A stretch of 33,395 nucleotides of DNA from CAZVYN01 sp964631125 (lineage in GTDB: Bacteria > Eisenbacteria > RBG-16-71-46 > CAIMUX01), in assembly GCA_964631125.1 (NCBI GenBank), contig CAZVYN010000046.1, forward strand, positions 1-33,395, read 5' to 3'. Below the pieces are notes generated by a model. That model was not told where the DNA came from and did not search any database. It saw only the letters and a program-made list of their open reading frames with translations. Within the stretch, counting starts at the first letter, position 1. Each line of letters begins with the position of its first letter. A program made the position numbers and the translations under genes. Below, one piece after another: positions 26,377-33,395 of the stretch.

Positions 26377-28218
26377 ATGGAGCCGACCACCCGCGAGCGC
26401 GCCGCCATCCCGGAGCGCTTCAAGTTCGATCTCCGTCGGATCTACCCCGACTGGACCGCCTGGGAATCCGACCTCGCGCGACTCGAGAGCGGCATCGACC
26501 GATTGGCCGCCCTCCAGGGATCGCTCTCGCAGGGACCGGCCGCGCTCGTCGTCGCGTATGCGTTGATCGACGATCTCATGGTCACGATGCTCAAGCTCCA
26601 CCGCTACGCGCAGCTCACTCGCGACACCGATTCACGCGACAACGTGATCGGCGCGCGGCTGCAGCAGTCGCAGGGCGCCGGCTCGCGTTTCCAGACGGCG
26701 GTCTCCTGGTTCATTCCGGAGTTGCTCGCGATCCCTTGGAGCGAGATGGAGCACTGGATCGAGACGACCCCAGAGCTACGGCCTCGGCGCTTCCCGATTT
26801 CCGAAGCGTATCGGCAACAGGCGCACGTCCTGCCCGAAGAACAGGAGCGATTGCTCTCGCTCGGCAGCCGATTCAACGAGACGCCCGCGGCGATCTACCG
26901 CGAACTGGCCACCACCGACGTCCGCTTCCCCACGATCACACTGAACGACGGATCGACGCGCTTGCTCTCCTACGGCGCGTACGCCTCGGTCATGCAGACC
27001 CGCCGCGACCAGAGTGATCGCGCTCGCGCCTCCGAGGCGTTCCACGGCGTCTTCGCCGGACACCGCAACACCTTCGCCGCGATCTACAACTCGATTCTGC
27101 AGCGCGGCTGGTTCCGAGCACGCGCGCGCGGATACGGCTCGACCTTCGAAGCGGCGCTCGATCCCAACCACGTCCCCGTCGGGGTGGTCGACAACTTGAT
27201 CAAGACGGTGCGCGCCGGAGTCGGGCCGCTCCGGCGGTATCACACGCTGCGCCGCAAGCTGCTCGGGCTGTCCGAGTACCACCTCTACGACACCTCCATC
27301 CCGGTCGCCGAAACCACCAAGCGGTTCCCGTTCGACGAAGCGTGCGCCGATGTCATCGCGTCGGTGGCGCCGCTCGGATCCCGCTACCAGGACGAAATGC
27401 GGACCCTCTTGGCGGGTGGCTGTCTCGATGTCTACGAGAACGACGGTAAGCGCTCCGGCGCCTATTCGGCCGGCGTCTATGGGGTCGGGCCGTTCGCGCT
27501 GCTCAACTACACCAACGCGATGGGCGACGCCTTCACGCTGGCGCACGAGATGGGCCACTCCATGCACACCGTGCTCGCCTACGGCGCCCAGCCGTGGGCC
27601 ACGGCTTCCTACACGATCTTCGTGGCCGAGGTTGCTTCGACGCTGAACGAGGCGCTCTTCCTCCAGACGCTCCTGGCCAAGACGTCCGAACCGCGCGACC
27701 GCGCGGCGCTGTTGCAGCGGCAGATCGACGCCATCACGAACACCTTCTACACCCAGACCCTCTTCGCCGATTTCGAGCGTCAGGCCCACCAGTTGGTCGA
27801 GTCGGGCGCGCCGATCACGGCTGATCTCCTCTCCGAGATCTATCTGCGCACCTTGGCCGACTACTATGGCGACGCCGTGCAGCTCGACCCCCTCTCCGGC
27901 CTCACCTGGACGCGCATCTCGCACTTCTACGATGTGCCCTTCTATGTCTACCAGTACGCGACGTCCCACGCCGCGTCGGCCCAGATCTTTGCCAAGATCA
28001 GCTCGGGCGATCCGCAGGAGCGACAAGCCTCCGTGGCGCGCCACCTCGAGTTGCTCCAGTCGGGCGGCTCGGCTCACCCGATCGAGCAACTGCGCCGCGC
28101 CGGCGTCGATCTCAGTCGGCCGGAGCCGATCGAAGCGGTCGTGCGTGACCTGGATCGTCTCCTCGATGAGTTCGAGCGCGTCACGGCAACGCTCGTGTCC
28201 GTGCCCCAGCACCAGTAA
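26377..28218 (+). CDS. pepF: Oligoendopeptidase F (M3B metallopeptidase)
   Basis: 613 residues with GAGGAG upstream of the ATG. Cytosolic zinc peptidase that cuts peptides of roughly 7-20 residues inside the chain. The zinc motif HEMGH is at residues 390-394 (HEMGHSMH) and the third ligand Glu418 lies in VAEVASTLNEALF, the M3 signature. The N-terminal domain starts with RFKFDLRRIYPDWTAWESDL, typical of PepF, and the C-terminal part includes PFYVYQYATSHAASAQIF. Length is normal. It is followed after 17 bases by an M18 aminopeptidase, so the pair may share a transcript and a peptide-recycling role. Confidence 0.95.
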   Translation: MEPTTRERAAIPERFKFDLRRIYPDWTAWESDLARLESGIDRLAALQGSLSQGPAALVVAYALIDDLMVTMLKLHRYAQLTRDTDSRDNVIGARLQQSQGAGSRFQTAVSWFIPELLAIPWSEMEHWIETTPELRPRRFPISEAYRQQAHVLPEEQERLLSLGSRFNETPAAIYRELATTDVRFPTITLNDGSTRLLSYGAYASVMQTRRDQSDRARASEAFHGVFAGHRNTFAAIYNSILQRGWFRARARGYGSTFEAALDPNHVPVGVVDNLIKTVRAGVGPLRRYHTLRRKLLGLSEYHLYDTSIPVAETTKRFPFDEACADVIASVAPLGSRYQDEMRTLLAGGCLDVYENDGKRSGAYSAGVYGVGPFALLNYTNAMGDAFTLAHEMGHSMHTVLAYGAQPWATASYTIFVAEVASTLNEALFLQTLLAKTSEPRDRAALLQRQIDAITNTFYTQTLFADFERQAHQLVESGAPITADLLSEIYLRTLADYYGDAVQLDPLSGLTWTRISHFYDVPFYVYQYATSHAASAQIFAKISSGDPQERQASVARHLELLQSGGSAHPIEQLRRAGVDLSRPEPIEAVVRDLDRLLDEFERVTATLVSVPQHQ

Positions 28219-28235
28219 CAGCGGAGATCGAAGCC

Positions 28236-29648
28236 ATGCCCGATTCCCTCGAGACCACGCGCGATCTCCTCGCCTTCATCGACGCGTCGCCGACGCCGTT
28301 CCACGCCGTGCGCACGGCGATCGAGCGGCTGGAGCGCGCCGGTTTCTCGCCGCTGCGCGAGAGCGAGCCCTGGGTGCTCTCGTCGGGAGACAGGCGCTAC
28401 GTCGTGCGCAATGACTCGTCGCTGGCTGCGTTCATCGTCGGAAGCGCGCCCGCGAGCGAGAGTGGTTTCGCGATGATCGGGGCGCATACCGACAGTCCCA
28501 ACCTGCGCCTGAAGCCGATCGCCGACGTCGAGCGATGCGGCTACGCGCAGGCGTCGATCGAGGTGTATGGCGGTGTGCTCTTGAACAGTTGGCTCGATCG
28601 AGATCTCGGCTTGGCGGGTCGTATCGTCGTGCACACCGCGCGGGGGGCCGAAACCCGCCTCTACCGCAGCGCGCGCCCCCTCGCGCGTATCCCCCAACTC
28701 GCGATCCATCTCGACCGTGAAGTCAACGAACGCGGGTTGATCTTGAACAAGGAGCTGCACCTCTCGCCGGTCCTGAGCCTGGCCGTCGCCCCGTCGGCGG
28801 CGACCGCCAGCGAGCCGTGCCCTCCCGGCGGCGCGACCGGGAGCGCGACGGGCGTCCCTCCCTTCGCGGGATCGCCGCTCCTGACCTTCGTCGCGAACGA
28901 ACTCGGCGTCCGACCGGACGAGATCGCGGCGCATGAGCTGATGTTCTTCGACCTCGCGCCCTCCACGCTCTCCGGATTGAACGACGAGTTCATCCACGCC
29001 CCGCGCCTGGACAACCTGGCGAGCTGCCACGCCGCGCTCGGCGCGCTCCTCCGCTCGGCCGACACGCCGCTCGACGCGACCCGCGCGATTGTCCTGTACG
29101 ACAACGAGGAGATCGGATCGGCGACGCTCCAGGGGGCCTCCGGTCCATTCCTGGAAGAACTCATCGCGCGGCTGGTCCCAGCAACGTCGGCCGCCGCGGA
29201 GCGCGGCGACAACCGCACCGGTGAATCGATCGCTCGCGCCCGCGCGCGGTCGTTCTTCATCTCGGCCGACATGGCGCACGCGATCCATCCCAATTACTCC
29301 GACCGCCACGAACCGCGCCACGCGCCGCGCATCAACGACGGCCCGGTCATCAAAGTGAACGCGAATGCTCGCTACGCCACCGACGCCGAGACCTCCGCGC
29401 ACTTCCAGCTCATCTGTCGCGCGGCCGAAGTTCCGGTGCAGCGCTTCGCCATGCGCGCGGACATCCCTTGCGGCAGCACCATCGGCCCTCTCGTCTCCAC
29501 CCGCCTGGGCATCAAGACCGTGGATGTCGGCAACCCCATGCTCTCGATGCATTCCATCCGCGAGATGGCCGGTTCCCTCGACCCCGAGTACATGACCCGC
29601 GCCCTCACCGCGTTCTTCCGGGGAGAAGGTGGAGTGTGGATGAAGTAG
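28236..29648 (+). CDS. M18-family aminopeptidase
   Basis: 470 residues starting 17 bases after pepF, with GGAG upstream. Binuclear zinc aminopeptidase that removes N-terminal residues, often acidic ones. The metal ligand His84 lies in GAHTDSPNLRLKP; the carboxylates Glu291 and Glu292 lie in LYDNEEIGS; and late segments DMAHAIHPNYSDRHEP, CGSTIGPLVSTRLGIKTVD and MLSMHSIREM are all M18 features. A hydrophilic insertion near 190-210 (SEPCPPGGATGSATG) looks like a surface loop. It overlaps the ApbE gene by 13 bases. Soluble; no signal peptide. Confidence 0.94.
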   Translation: MPDSLETTRDLLAFIDASPTPFHAVRTAIERLERAGFSPLRESEPWVLSSGDRRYVVRNDSSLAAFIVGSAPASESGFAMIGAHTDSPNLRLKPIADVERCGYAQASIEVYGGVLLNSWLDRDLGLAGRIVVHTARGAETRLYRSARPLARIPQLAIHLDREVNERGLILNKELHLSPVLSLAVAPSAATASEPCPPGGATGSATGVPPFAGSPLLTFVANELGVRPDEIAAHELMFFDLAPSTLSGLNDEFIHAPRLDNLASCHAALGALLRSADTPLDATRAIVLYDNEEIGSATLQGASGPFLEELIARLVPATSAAAERGDNRTGESIARARARSFFISADMAHAIHPNYSDRHEPRHAPRINDGPVIKVNANARYATDAETSAHFQLICRAAEVPVQRFAMRADIPCGSTIGPLVSTRLGIKTVDVGNPMLSMHSIREMAGSLDPEYMTRALTAFFRGEGGVWMK

Positions 29649-30763
29649 CGCGCCGTTCCCGGCGCGCTGCCTCCGTAACCGCAGCCGCCCTTCTAGGCGC
29701 CGTTGTCCTCCTCGCCCCCTTCTCCACCCAAGCCCGCACCATCGAATACCGCACCCCCACCATGGGCGCCTCCGCCTCCATCCATCTCTCCGCCGCCGAC
29801 TCGATCGCCGCCCTCCCTCTCGCCGAGATCGGCTTCGCCCAGTTCCGCCTGGTCGACTCGCTCCTCAGCAACTGGACCGAGACGAGCGAGATCGCGCACG
29901 TGAACCGCTCGGCCAACGAGCGGCCCGTGCAGGTCGGCGCGGACTTCGCCGTCGTCCTGGAAGAGGCGCTGCGGATCCATCGCGCGAGCGACGGCGCGTT
30001 CGATGTCACCGTCGAACCGTTGGTGCGTCTCTGGGGCTTCCTCGCCGGCAAGCCGGCCATCCCTTCGGACGACGCCATCAAGAACGCGCTGAGTCGCGTC
30101 GGCTCGGAACGCATCGTCTGGGATCGAAAGGCGCGTACGATTCGGTTCGAACCGCCCACTCCCGAACAACCGGTGCGGATCGACTTCGGCGGAATCGCCA
30201 AGGGATACGCCGTCGATGCCGCCGCCGCGATGCTGGCCCACCAGCGCGCCTCCCGTCCGCCGGACGACTTCGGGGAGCGGCCCGGCTTCCTTGTCGACAT
30301 CACCGGCAACATGAAAGCGGTCGGCGTCCCGACGGGTCGCACCGCGTGGTGGATCGGCATCAGGGATCCGCGCGATCGCATGCCCTACTGCGCGCGGCTC
30401 GAGTTGCGCAGTCTCGACGCCGTCTCCACGTCAGGTCAGTACGAGCAATTCATCGCGCACGACGGTCGCCAGCTCGGTCACATCCTCGATCCGCGCACGG
30501 GCTGGCCGGTCGAGGGGCTCATCTCCGTCACCGTGGTCACTCCGAGCGCGATGACCGCGGATGCCTGGAGCACCGCGCTCTTCGTCCTGGGACCGGAGAA
30601 GGCGAGGCGCGCCGCCGCGCTCGAGGACGAGATCGCGGCCGTTCTCATTTCGCCCGGCCGACCCGGGGCCACCCCCGACACGATCTGGGTCGAGGCCCCG
30701 CTCGCCGACCGCGTCGCGCTCACCGTCGAGGCCGCGTCTCTTTTCGTCATCCGCACCTACTGA
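29636..30763 (+). CDS. apbE: FAD:protein FMN transferase ApbE (exported)
   Basis: 375 residues from a GTG at 29636, with AGAAGGTGGA upstream and overlapping the M18 stop by 13 bases. ApbE attaches FMN from FAD to Ser or Thr of partner flavoproteins. The N-terminal segment (ASVTAAALLGAVVLLAPFST) is a signal peptide, so it acts in the periplasm. Conserved sites include DFGGIAKGYAVD (from residue 183), DITGN (about 221), DAVSTSGQYE (about 261), and Asp309 in TADAWSTALFVLG, which binds Mg. All seem intact. No obvious flavinylated target protein is in the window. Confidence 0.93.
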   Translation: MDEVARRSRRAASVTAAALLGAVVLLAPFSTQARTIEYRTPTMGASASIHLSAADSIAALPLAEIGFAQFRLVDSLLSNWTETSEIAHVNRSANERPVQVGADFAVVLEEALRIHRASDGAFDVTVEPLVRLWGFLAGKPAIPSDDAIKNALSRVGSERIVWDRKARTIRFEPPTPEQPVRIDFGGIAKGYAVDAAAAMLAHQRASRPPDDFGERPGFLVDITGNMKAVGVPTGRTAWWIGIRDPRDRMPYCARLELRSLDAVSTSGQYEQFIAHDGRQLGHILDPRTGWPVEGLISVTVVTPSAMTADAWSTALFVLGPEKARRAAALEDEIAAVLISPGRPGATPDTIWVEAPLADRVALTVEAASLFVIRTY

Positions 30764-30764
30764 C

Positions 30765-30851
30765 TCCGGCCGACCGGGGTCCGATGCCCCAGGGAATTCG
30801 GTCACACCGTTACCTATTCCCCTGATTCGCCTCCCTCCGGCGTCGGCCGGA
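30765..30851 (+). terminator. Possible hairpin downstream of apbE
   Basis: TCCGGCCGAC at 30765-30774 is the exact complement of GTCGGCCGGA at 30842-30851. The long spacer of about 67 bases and the lack of a T-run make it uncertain; it may instead be an mRNA structure between apbE and the OmpA gene. Confidence 0.25.
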
Positions 30852-30982
30852 CGACCCTGCCCCTCCTGAACAACCACACCAACGCCCAGTACCGCAATAT
30901 GTTACGAATTCTCCTGACGAATCCGGCCATCCGGCACGCCGCTTCCCTGTCCCATCCCGGGAGCAGCACAGGAGGAGCGTTG

Positions 30983-31681
30983 ATGACGACCATTCGAAAC
31001 ACTCGCTCGATGAACCCGAACGCGCGGGGGCTGGTGAAGAACCTCGCCCTGGCGTCGGTCGTGGTGGGTCTGGCGGTTGGCTCGACCGGCTGCGCCACCA
31101 AGGGTCACGTCAATCGCGAGATGGCCTCGCTCCGCAGCGAGATGCAGGCCGGACAAGACGAGATGCGTGGCGCCATGGCAGAGATGCGCAACTCCGTCGA
31201 TCAGGCGCTCGCCCGTGGTGAGGCCGCCAATGGTCTGGCCGGCGAGGCGCGCGACCTGGCTCTCGGCAAGCACGGCTACCGCGAGGTGGCCCGCTACACC
31301 GTGCCGTTCGATTTCAATGGCGACGAGATGACGGCGGAAGAGGCGTACGCGGTCGACGAGATCGCGGCTCGACTCCAAGCGCATCCCGAGTATGCGGTCG
31401 ACCTGTTCGGCTACACCGACAGCGTCGGATCGACTCGCTACAACTACGAACTCGGTCGTCGTCGCGCGGAAGCCGTCATGCGCTCGCTGGCCGAGCGAGT
31501 CCCCGGATCGCTCCACCGTTTCGCTTCGGTGAGCTTCGGGGAATCCGGATCTGATGGCTCGGCCGGCGATGAGTCCGATCGCCGTCGTGTCGAGGTGAGC
31601 CTGATCGAGCGCTCTATCGAGAAGAGCGACACCCAGAAGAACGACACGCCGCGCGACGGCACGATCAGCATGTCCAACTGA
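30983..31681 (+). CDS. OmpA-family lipoprotein
   Basis: 232 residues from the ATG at 30983, chosen for AGGAGGA upstream. A hydrophobic leader ends at Cys37 (LAVGSTGC), giving a lipobox-like site though position -3 is Ser. Residues about 42-95 are a Met/Glu/Arg-rich helix likely to be coiled coil, as in Lpp. The OmpA-like peptidoglycan-binding domain covers about 105-215: FDFNGDEMTAEEAYAVDEI, then YTDSVGSTRYNYELGRRRAE with the Asp and Arg that hold diaminopimelate, and DESDRRRVEVSL. It probably tethers the outer membrane to the cell wall. About 220 bases with a possible hairpin separate it from apbE. Confidence 0.9.
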   Translation: MTTIRNTRSMNPNARGLVKNLALASVVVGLAVGSTGCATKGHVNREMASLRSEMQAGQDEMRGAMAEMRNSVDQALARGEAANGLAGEARDLALGKHGYREVARYTVPFDFNGDEMTAEEAYAVDEIAARLQAHPEYAVDLFGYTDSVGSTRYNYELGRRRAEAVMRSLAERVPGSLHRFASVSFGESGSDGSAGDESDRRRVEVSLIERSIEKSDTQKNDTPRDGTISMSN

Positions 31682-31707
31682 CAGTTTTCGACCTGACAGT
31701 TTTCGAC
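31678..31707. repeat. 15-bp tandem duplication at the OmpA gene stop
   Basis: Two perfect head-to-tail copies of CTGACAGTTTTCGAC (31678-31692 and 31693-31707). The first copy contains the TGA stop of the OmpA-family gene. The repeat is AT-richer than its surroundings and directly precedes the structured segment at 31715-31830. Confidence 0.9.
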
Positions 31708-31714
31708 CGCTAGA

Positions 31715-31830
31715 GAAGAGAGTTTCGAGGGTGGGTGTGGCGGATCTCGTCACGCCCGCGGTGGACCGGACCTTGCGAGCTTGGCAACGGGCTGAGGATC
31801 CCCACCACACCCGCCCTCGGGGCTCTCTTC
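31715..31830 (+). ncRNA. Candidate structured RNA (long hairpin)
   Basis: Bases 31715-31740 can pair with 31805-31830 in 26 consecutive pairs (22 Watson-Crick, four G-U), with no mismatch. The G-U pairs (31732-31813; 31723-31725 with 31820-31822) exist only in the + strand RNA; in the other strand they would be A-C. Inside, 31742-31746 pairs with 31797-31801, 31754-31758 with 31788-31792, and 31773-31776 with 31784-31787, leaving an unpaired strand near 31759-31772. No T-run follows, so it is not an ordinary terminator. No known RNA family (SRP, 6S, tmRNA, RNase P) is recognised. It may be a 3' structure of the OmpA mRNA or a separate small RNA. Confidence 0.5.
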
Positions 31831-32140
31831 CGTTTCCGGGACCGGCCTCCTTTGCTACCTCACCTCCCCTTGCGCAGCTCCGCGGGGTCGGTCCCGAACT
31901 TTCCCCCGCCTGACGCAGCCACCCAAGCCGTCAACCAGTGCCCGGCGGTCCACCCGAGAGAAAATCCCGCCACGCGATCGCTCGGACACCCGCGCGCTCA
32001 GCGATCACGCACTCGGTCTCTGCACAAACACTTCTTGGAAGACATACTCGAATAATTATTCGAGTATGCTCGAAAACTCAGGCGGGGACTTCTCGTGGTC
32101 GGCACGAGCTTGACGTGACGCGGCTTCCTGAAACTGGCGA
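31831..32140. other. Intergenic region without recognisable genes
   Basis: About 310 bases between the structured segment and the XRE gene. The only clear structure is a 26-bp perfect palindrome at 32043-32068; no open frame here looks coding. Confidence 0.6.
32043..32068. promoter_or_regulatory. 26-bp perfect palindrome
   Basis: The half-site CATACTCGAATAA is followed directly by its exact complement, giving 26 bases without spacer or mismatch. It is strikingly AT-rich for this genome. It lies 72 bases beyond the stop of the XRE gene, not in front of its operon. It could be a binding site for a dimeric regulator or the XRE protein, a two-way terminator, or the target of a recombinase. Confidence 0.55.
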
Positions 32141-32410
32141 TCAGGAGGGAGCGCGTTGCGCGCGTGTCTTCGGCAGGGAAACAAAGCGGACCTGTACCCG
32201 CAGACGAAAGACCGCCGCGATCCGTCTGAGCAACGAGAGCGAGTGTCCCGCGTAGTCGTCGTCCTCGAGCCGACTGATCACGCTGCGACTCGTTCCAACG
32301 AGCTTTGCCAGTTGCGTCTGTGTCAGTCGGTGCTCCGTGCGGAGTTCGAAGATGCGTCGATCGAGGATCTCGAGGGCGTCGGTCGTCGGCTTCCGGGGCA
32401 TCGTACTCAT
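32141..32410 (-). CDS. XRE-family HTH antitoxin (HigA-like)
   Basis: 89 residues. The ATG at 32410 overlaps the stop of the toxin stub (ATGA), with GAGGA upstream. The helix-turn-helix covers about residues 25-65: FELRTEHRLTQTQLAKLVGT then SRSVISRLEDDDYAGHSL, in the usual Cro/CI order. The C-terminus, LRRIAAVFRLRVQVRFVSLP, is a dimerisation-type helix and strand found in antitoxins of the HigA/RelB group with this gene order. It would bind and repress its own operon and neutralise the toxin encoded upstream, but that toxin gene is broken here, so it is an orphan. Confidence 0.85.
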   Translation of the reverse strand: MSTMPRKPTTDALEILDRRIFELRTEHRLTQTQLAKLVGTSRSVISRLEDDDYAGHSLSLLRRIAAVFRLRVQVRFVSLPKTRAQRAPS

Positions 32411-32547
32411 TCCTCTGCATATTTGTGCCGCTCGGGGCTCGACAAGAGAGCGCTCCGTCTTCTCGCCGCGAGCGATATATCTCTCGCTGGACCTCGAGCT
32501 TGCGGTTTCGCCAGGCCATGAGAAACCAGGCTCCTCTCGATTTCCCG
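32407..32547 (-). pseudogene. C-terminal stub of a RelE/HigB-like toxin
   Basis: About 46 codons in the frame that ends at TGA 32407-32409 encode LVSHGLAKPQARGPARDISL followed by AARRRSALLSS. This matches the last part of RelE/HigB-type toxins (LLHGFxKKTxKTPxxEIxLAxxR). The stop overlaps the XRE start by four bases, as in intact toxin-antitoxin pairs. The first two-thirds of the toxin is missing; the sequence before it belongs to a transposase fragment on the same strand. It is therefore a truncated, inactive toxin gene. Confidence 0.65.
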
Positions 32548-32548
32548 T

Positions 32549-32562
32549 GTGAGCAGGCTCAC
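32549..32562. repeat. Short inverted repeat at the transposase/toxin junction
   Basis: GTGAGC, two bases, then GCTCAC, spanning the stop of the ISL3 fragment. It lies where the transposase relic meets the toxin stub, so it may mark the insertion or deletion end; it could also be chance. Confidence 0.3.
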
Positions 32563-32906
32563 AGCACGACCTGAGCCCATGGGTCGTTCTTCAGGTAGCA
32601 GACTTCGTAGATCTTCAGCATGAAGTACGCGGGGTCCCGGTAGCCATGCGCTTGCCGACGGAGTTGCGCGATCTTGCCGTTGATCGCTTCGACCAGTCCC
32701 ATCTTGATCCCGTGCTCGAACCCACCGATCAACTTGTCCATATGTTCCCGCAGCCGATACCCCACCTGCGCGAGCGACTTCATCCGACTCCGGATCGCCA
32801 TCCGACACCAGTTCTCCAACGCGTTGCGCAACGCGCCCAAGTAGATCCACCCGTACTGGAAGATGCCGCGCAGCGCTTCTTTCAGAAGGTAGGTGATCAG
32901 CGACAA
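32559..32906 (-). pseudogene. ISL3-family transposase, C-terminal fragment
   Basis: 115 residues of open frame beginning just after a TAA. LLKEALRGIFQYGWIYLGAL, then WCRMAIRSRMKSLAQVGYRL, and GLVEAINGKIAQLRRQAHGY are the C-terminal part of the DDE transposases of the ISL3 group, including the last catalytic Glu (VEAINGK). Family members are about 400 residues or more, so the N-terminal zinc-binding part and two catalytic Asp are missing. It reads in the same direction as, and ends directly before, the toxin stub. It is a relic, not a complete insertion sequence. Confidence 0.8.
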
Positions 32907-33006
32907 TTAGAACTCCCGTCGCATTGCCGCGCCCGGAACGTTACCGAGCGTGGGCCGTTGCCTCCTCTAGACTGCTACCGGCCGATCTAAGCGGCGGGGA
33001 GGTTCG

Positions 33007-33297
33007 ATGAAGATGCAGTTGAGCGTGAAGAGTCGTCGGGAGTTGATGAACTCGCTCGGAGAGAGGTATCGAGCAGGATCGAGGGATGCGAAGTGCCGCA
33101 TCTTGGATGAGTTCGTGGCGATAACCGGCTACCACCGCAAGCATGCGATCCGGTTGCTGCGGTTGCGGAGTGTGGCAGAGGTATCGACCGCTCGCGCTCG
33201 GCCACGTCACTATGGCGATGCGGTGGCGGAGGCGCTGGTGGTGCTGTGGGAGGCCTCGGCTCGGGTCTGCGGCAAGCGGCTCAAGGCTATCATTCCA
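33007..33297 (+). pseudogene. Transposase/integrase-type N-terminal fragment
   Basis: The ATG at 33007 follows GGGGAGG. The first about 97 residues, MKMQLSVKSRRELMNSLGER, then DEFVAITGYHRKHAIRLLR, and EALVVLWEASARVCGKRLK, match the N-terminal part of a common family of DDE integrase-core transposases with a helix-turn-helix region. After about residue 97 (RLKAIIPT) the frame passes into unrelated sequence that soon stops, so the catalytic core is absent. The junction is near 33297. What follows, up to the window edge, is not recognised. Confidence 0.7.
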
Positions 33298-33395
33298 ACC
33301 CATGCGTGTCCGGTTCGTGGACCCGAGCGGCGGCGTGAGCGAGGGTGTAAAGAACTCTGTGTAAGCGGCAGTGGCCCGGGATAGGAACCGCCAGG
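33298..33395. other. Unassigned sequence at the window edge
   Basis: About 100 bases after the break in the second transposase. There is no convincing coding frame. The stretch GTGTCCGGTTCGTGG is weakly reminiscent of part of a group II intron domain V, but the partner half is not present, so no assignment is made. Confidence 0.3.

Noticed and set aside
26776..29552. Two long minus-strand frames opposite the peptidase genes
   Set aside because: Both peptidases carry complete zinc-site motifs on the plus strand; the antisense frames show no domain.
31715..31830. SRP RNA, 6S RNA or a rho-independent terminator
   Set aside because: The SRP apical consensus (GGAAGGAAGCAG-type) is absent, the segment is shorter than 6S RNA and lacks its typical bubble, and no T-run follows the stem.
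33298..33395. Start or end of a group II intron
   Set aside because: Only a weak likeness of one half of domain V was seen, with no partner strand, reverse transcriptase or exon boundary in the window.

Overview
The window is a high-G+C stretch (about two-thirds G+C by eye) of a Gram-negative (diderm) bacterial chromosome. Outer-membrane beta-barrel proteins, lipoproteins, an OmpA-type protein and Tol/Exb-type inner-membrane motors imply two membranes. One exported protein ends in a FlgD-like immunoglobulin fold of the kind common in the FCB group and candidate phyla such as Eisenbacteria. The taxon is therefore an inference with low confidence; no rRNA or tRNA is present to fix it.

Region 1 (1-10754, all + strand) is one tightly packed operon with start/stop overlaps at nearly every junction. 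It encodes a partial outer-membrane-like protein, an SH3/beta-barrel protein, a PepSY-like exported protein, a coiled-coil exported protein, a 1368-residue TPR protein, a TPR lipoprotein and a small exported protein. These are followed by a TolQ/ExbB channel, two ExbD/TolR proteins and a TonB-like protein with an AgmX/PglI-type C-terminal domain. The set resembles the trans-envelope machinery of myxobacterial gliding (Agl/Glt) and TonB/Tol systems, and is the most system-like locus here. The two ExbD paralogues are unequal: the first has Asn where the proton-carrying Asp should be, the second keeps Asp.

Region 2 (10770-19933) is mostly housekeeping: an S33 peptidase, a DUF4287/DUF5655 protein, a large exported beta-propeller/di-haem protein, MscL, a small-protein/nucleotidyltransferase pair that looks toxin-antitoxin-like, an alpha/beta hydrolase, class II fumarase and a YetF-type membrane protein.

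Region 3 (19956-24367, - strand) holds an exported protein of unknown function, a C-terminal gene remnant, a methyltransferase that has lost its SAM-binding motif I, a PLP-dependent decarboxylase and an EamA transporter. The last three overlap and are probably one operon.

Region 4 (24400-31681, + strand) encodes an acyl-CoA ligase, oligoendopeptidase F, an M18 aminopeptidase, ApbE and an OmpA-family lipoprotein. Directly after the lipoprotein gene is a 15-bp tandem duplication, then a 116-nt segment whose ends form 26 consecutive RNA base pairs, a strong candidate for an undescribed structured RNA.

Region 5 (32040-33395) is a junkyard of mobile DNA: a 26-bp perfect palindrome, an intact XRE antitoxin, the C-terminal stub of its RelE/HigB-like toxin, the C-terminal part of an ISL3-type transposase, and the N-terminal part of a second transposase that breaks near the window edge.
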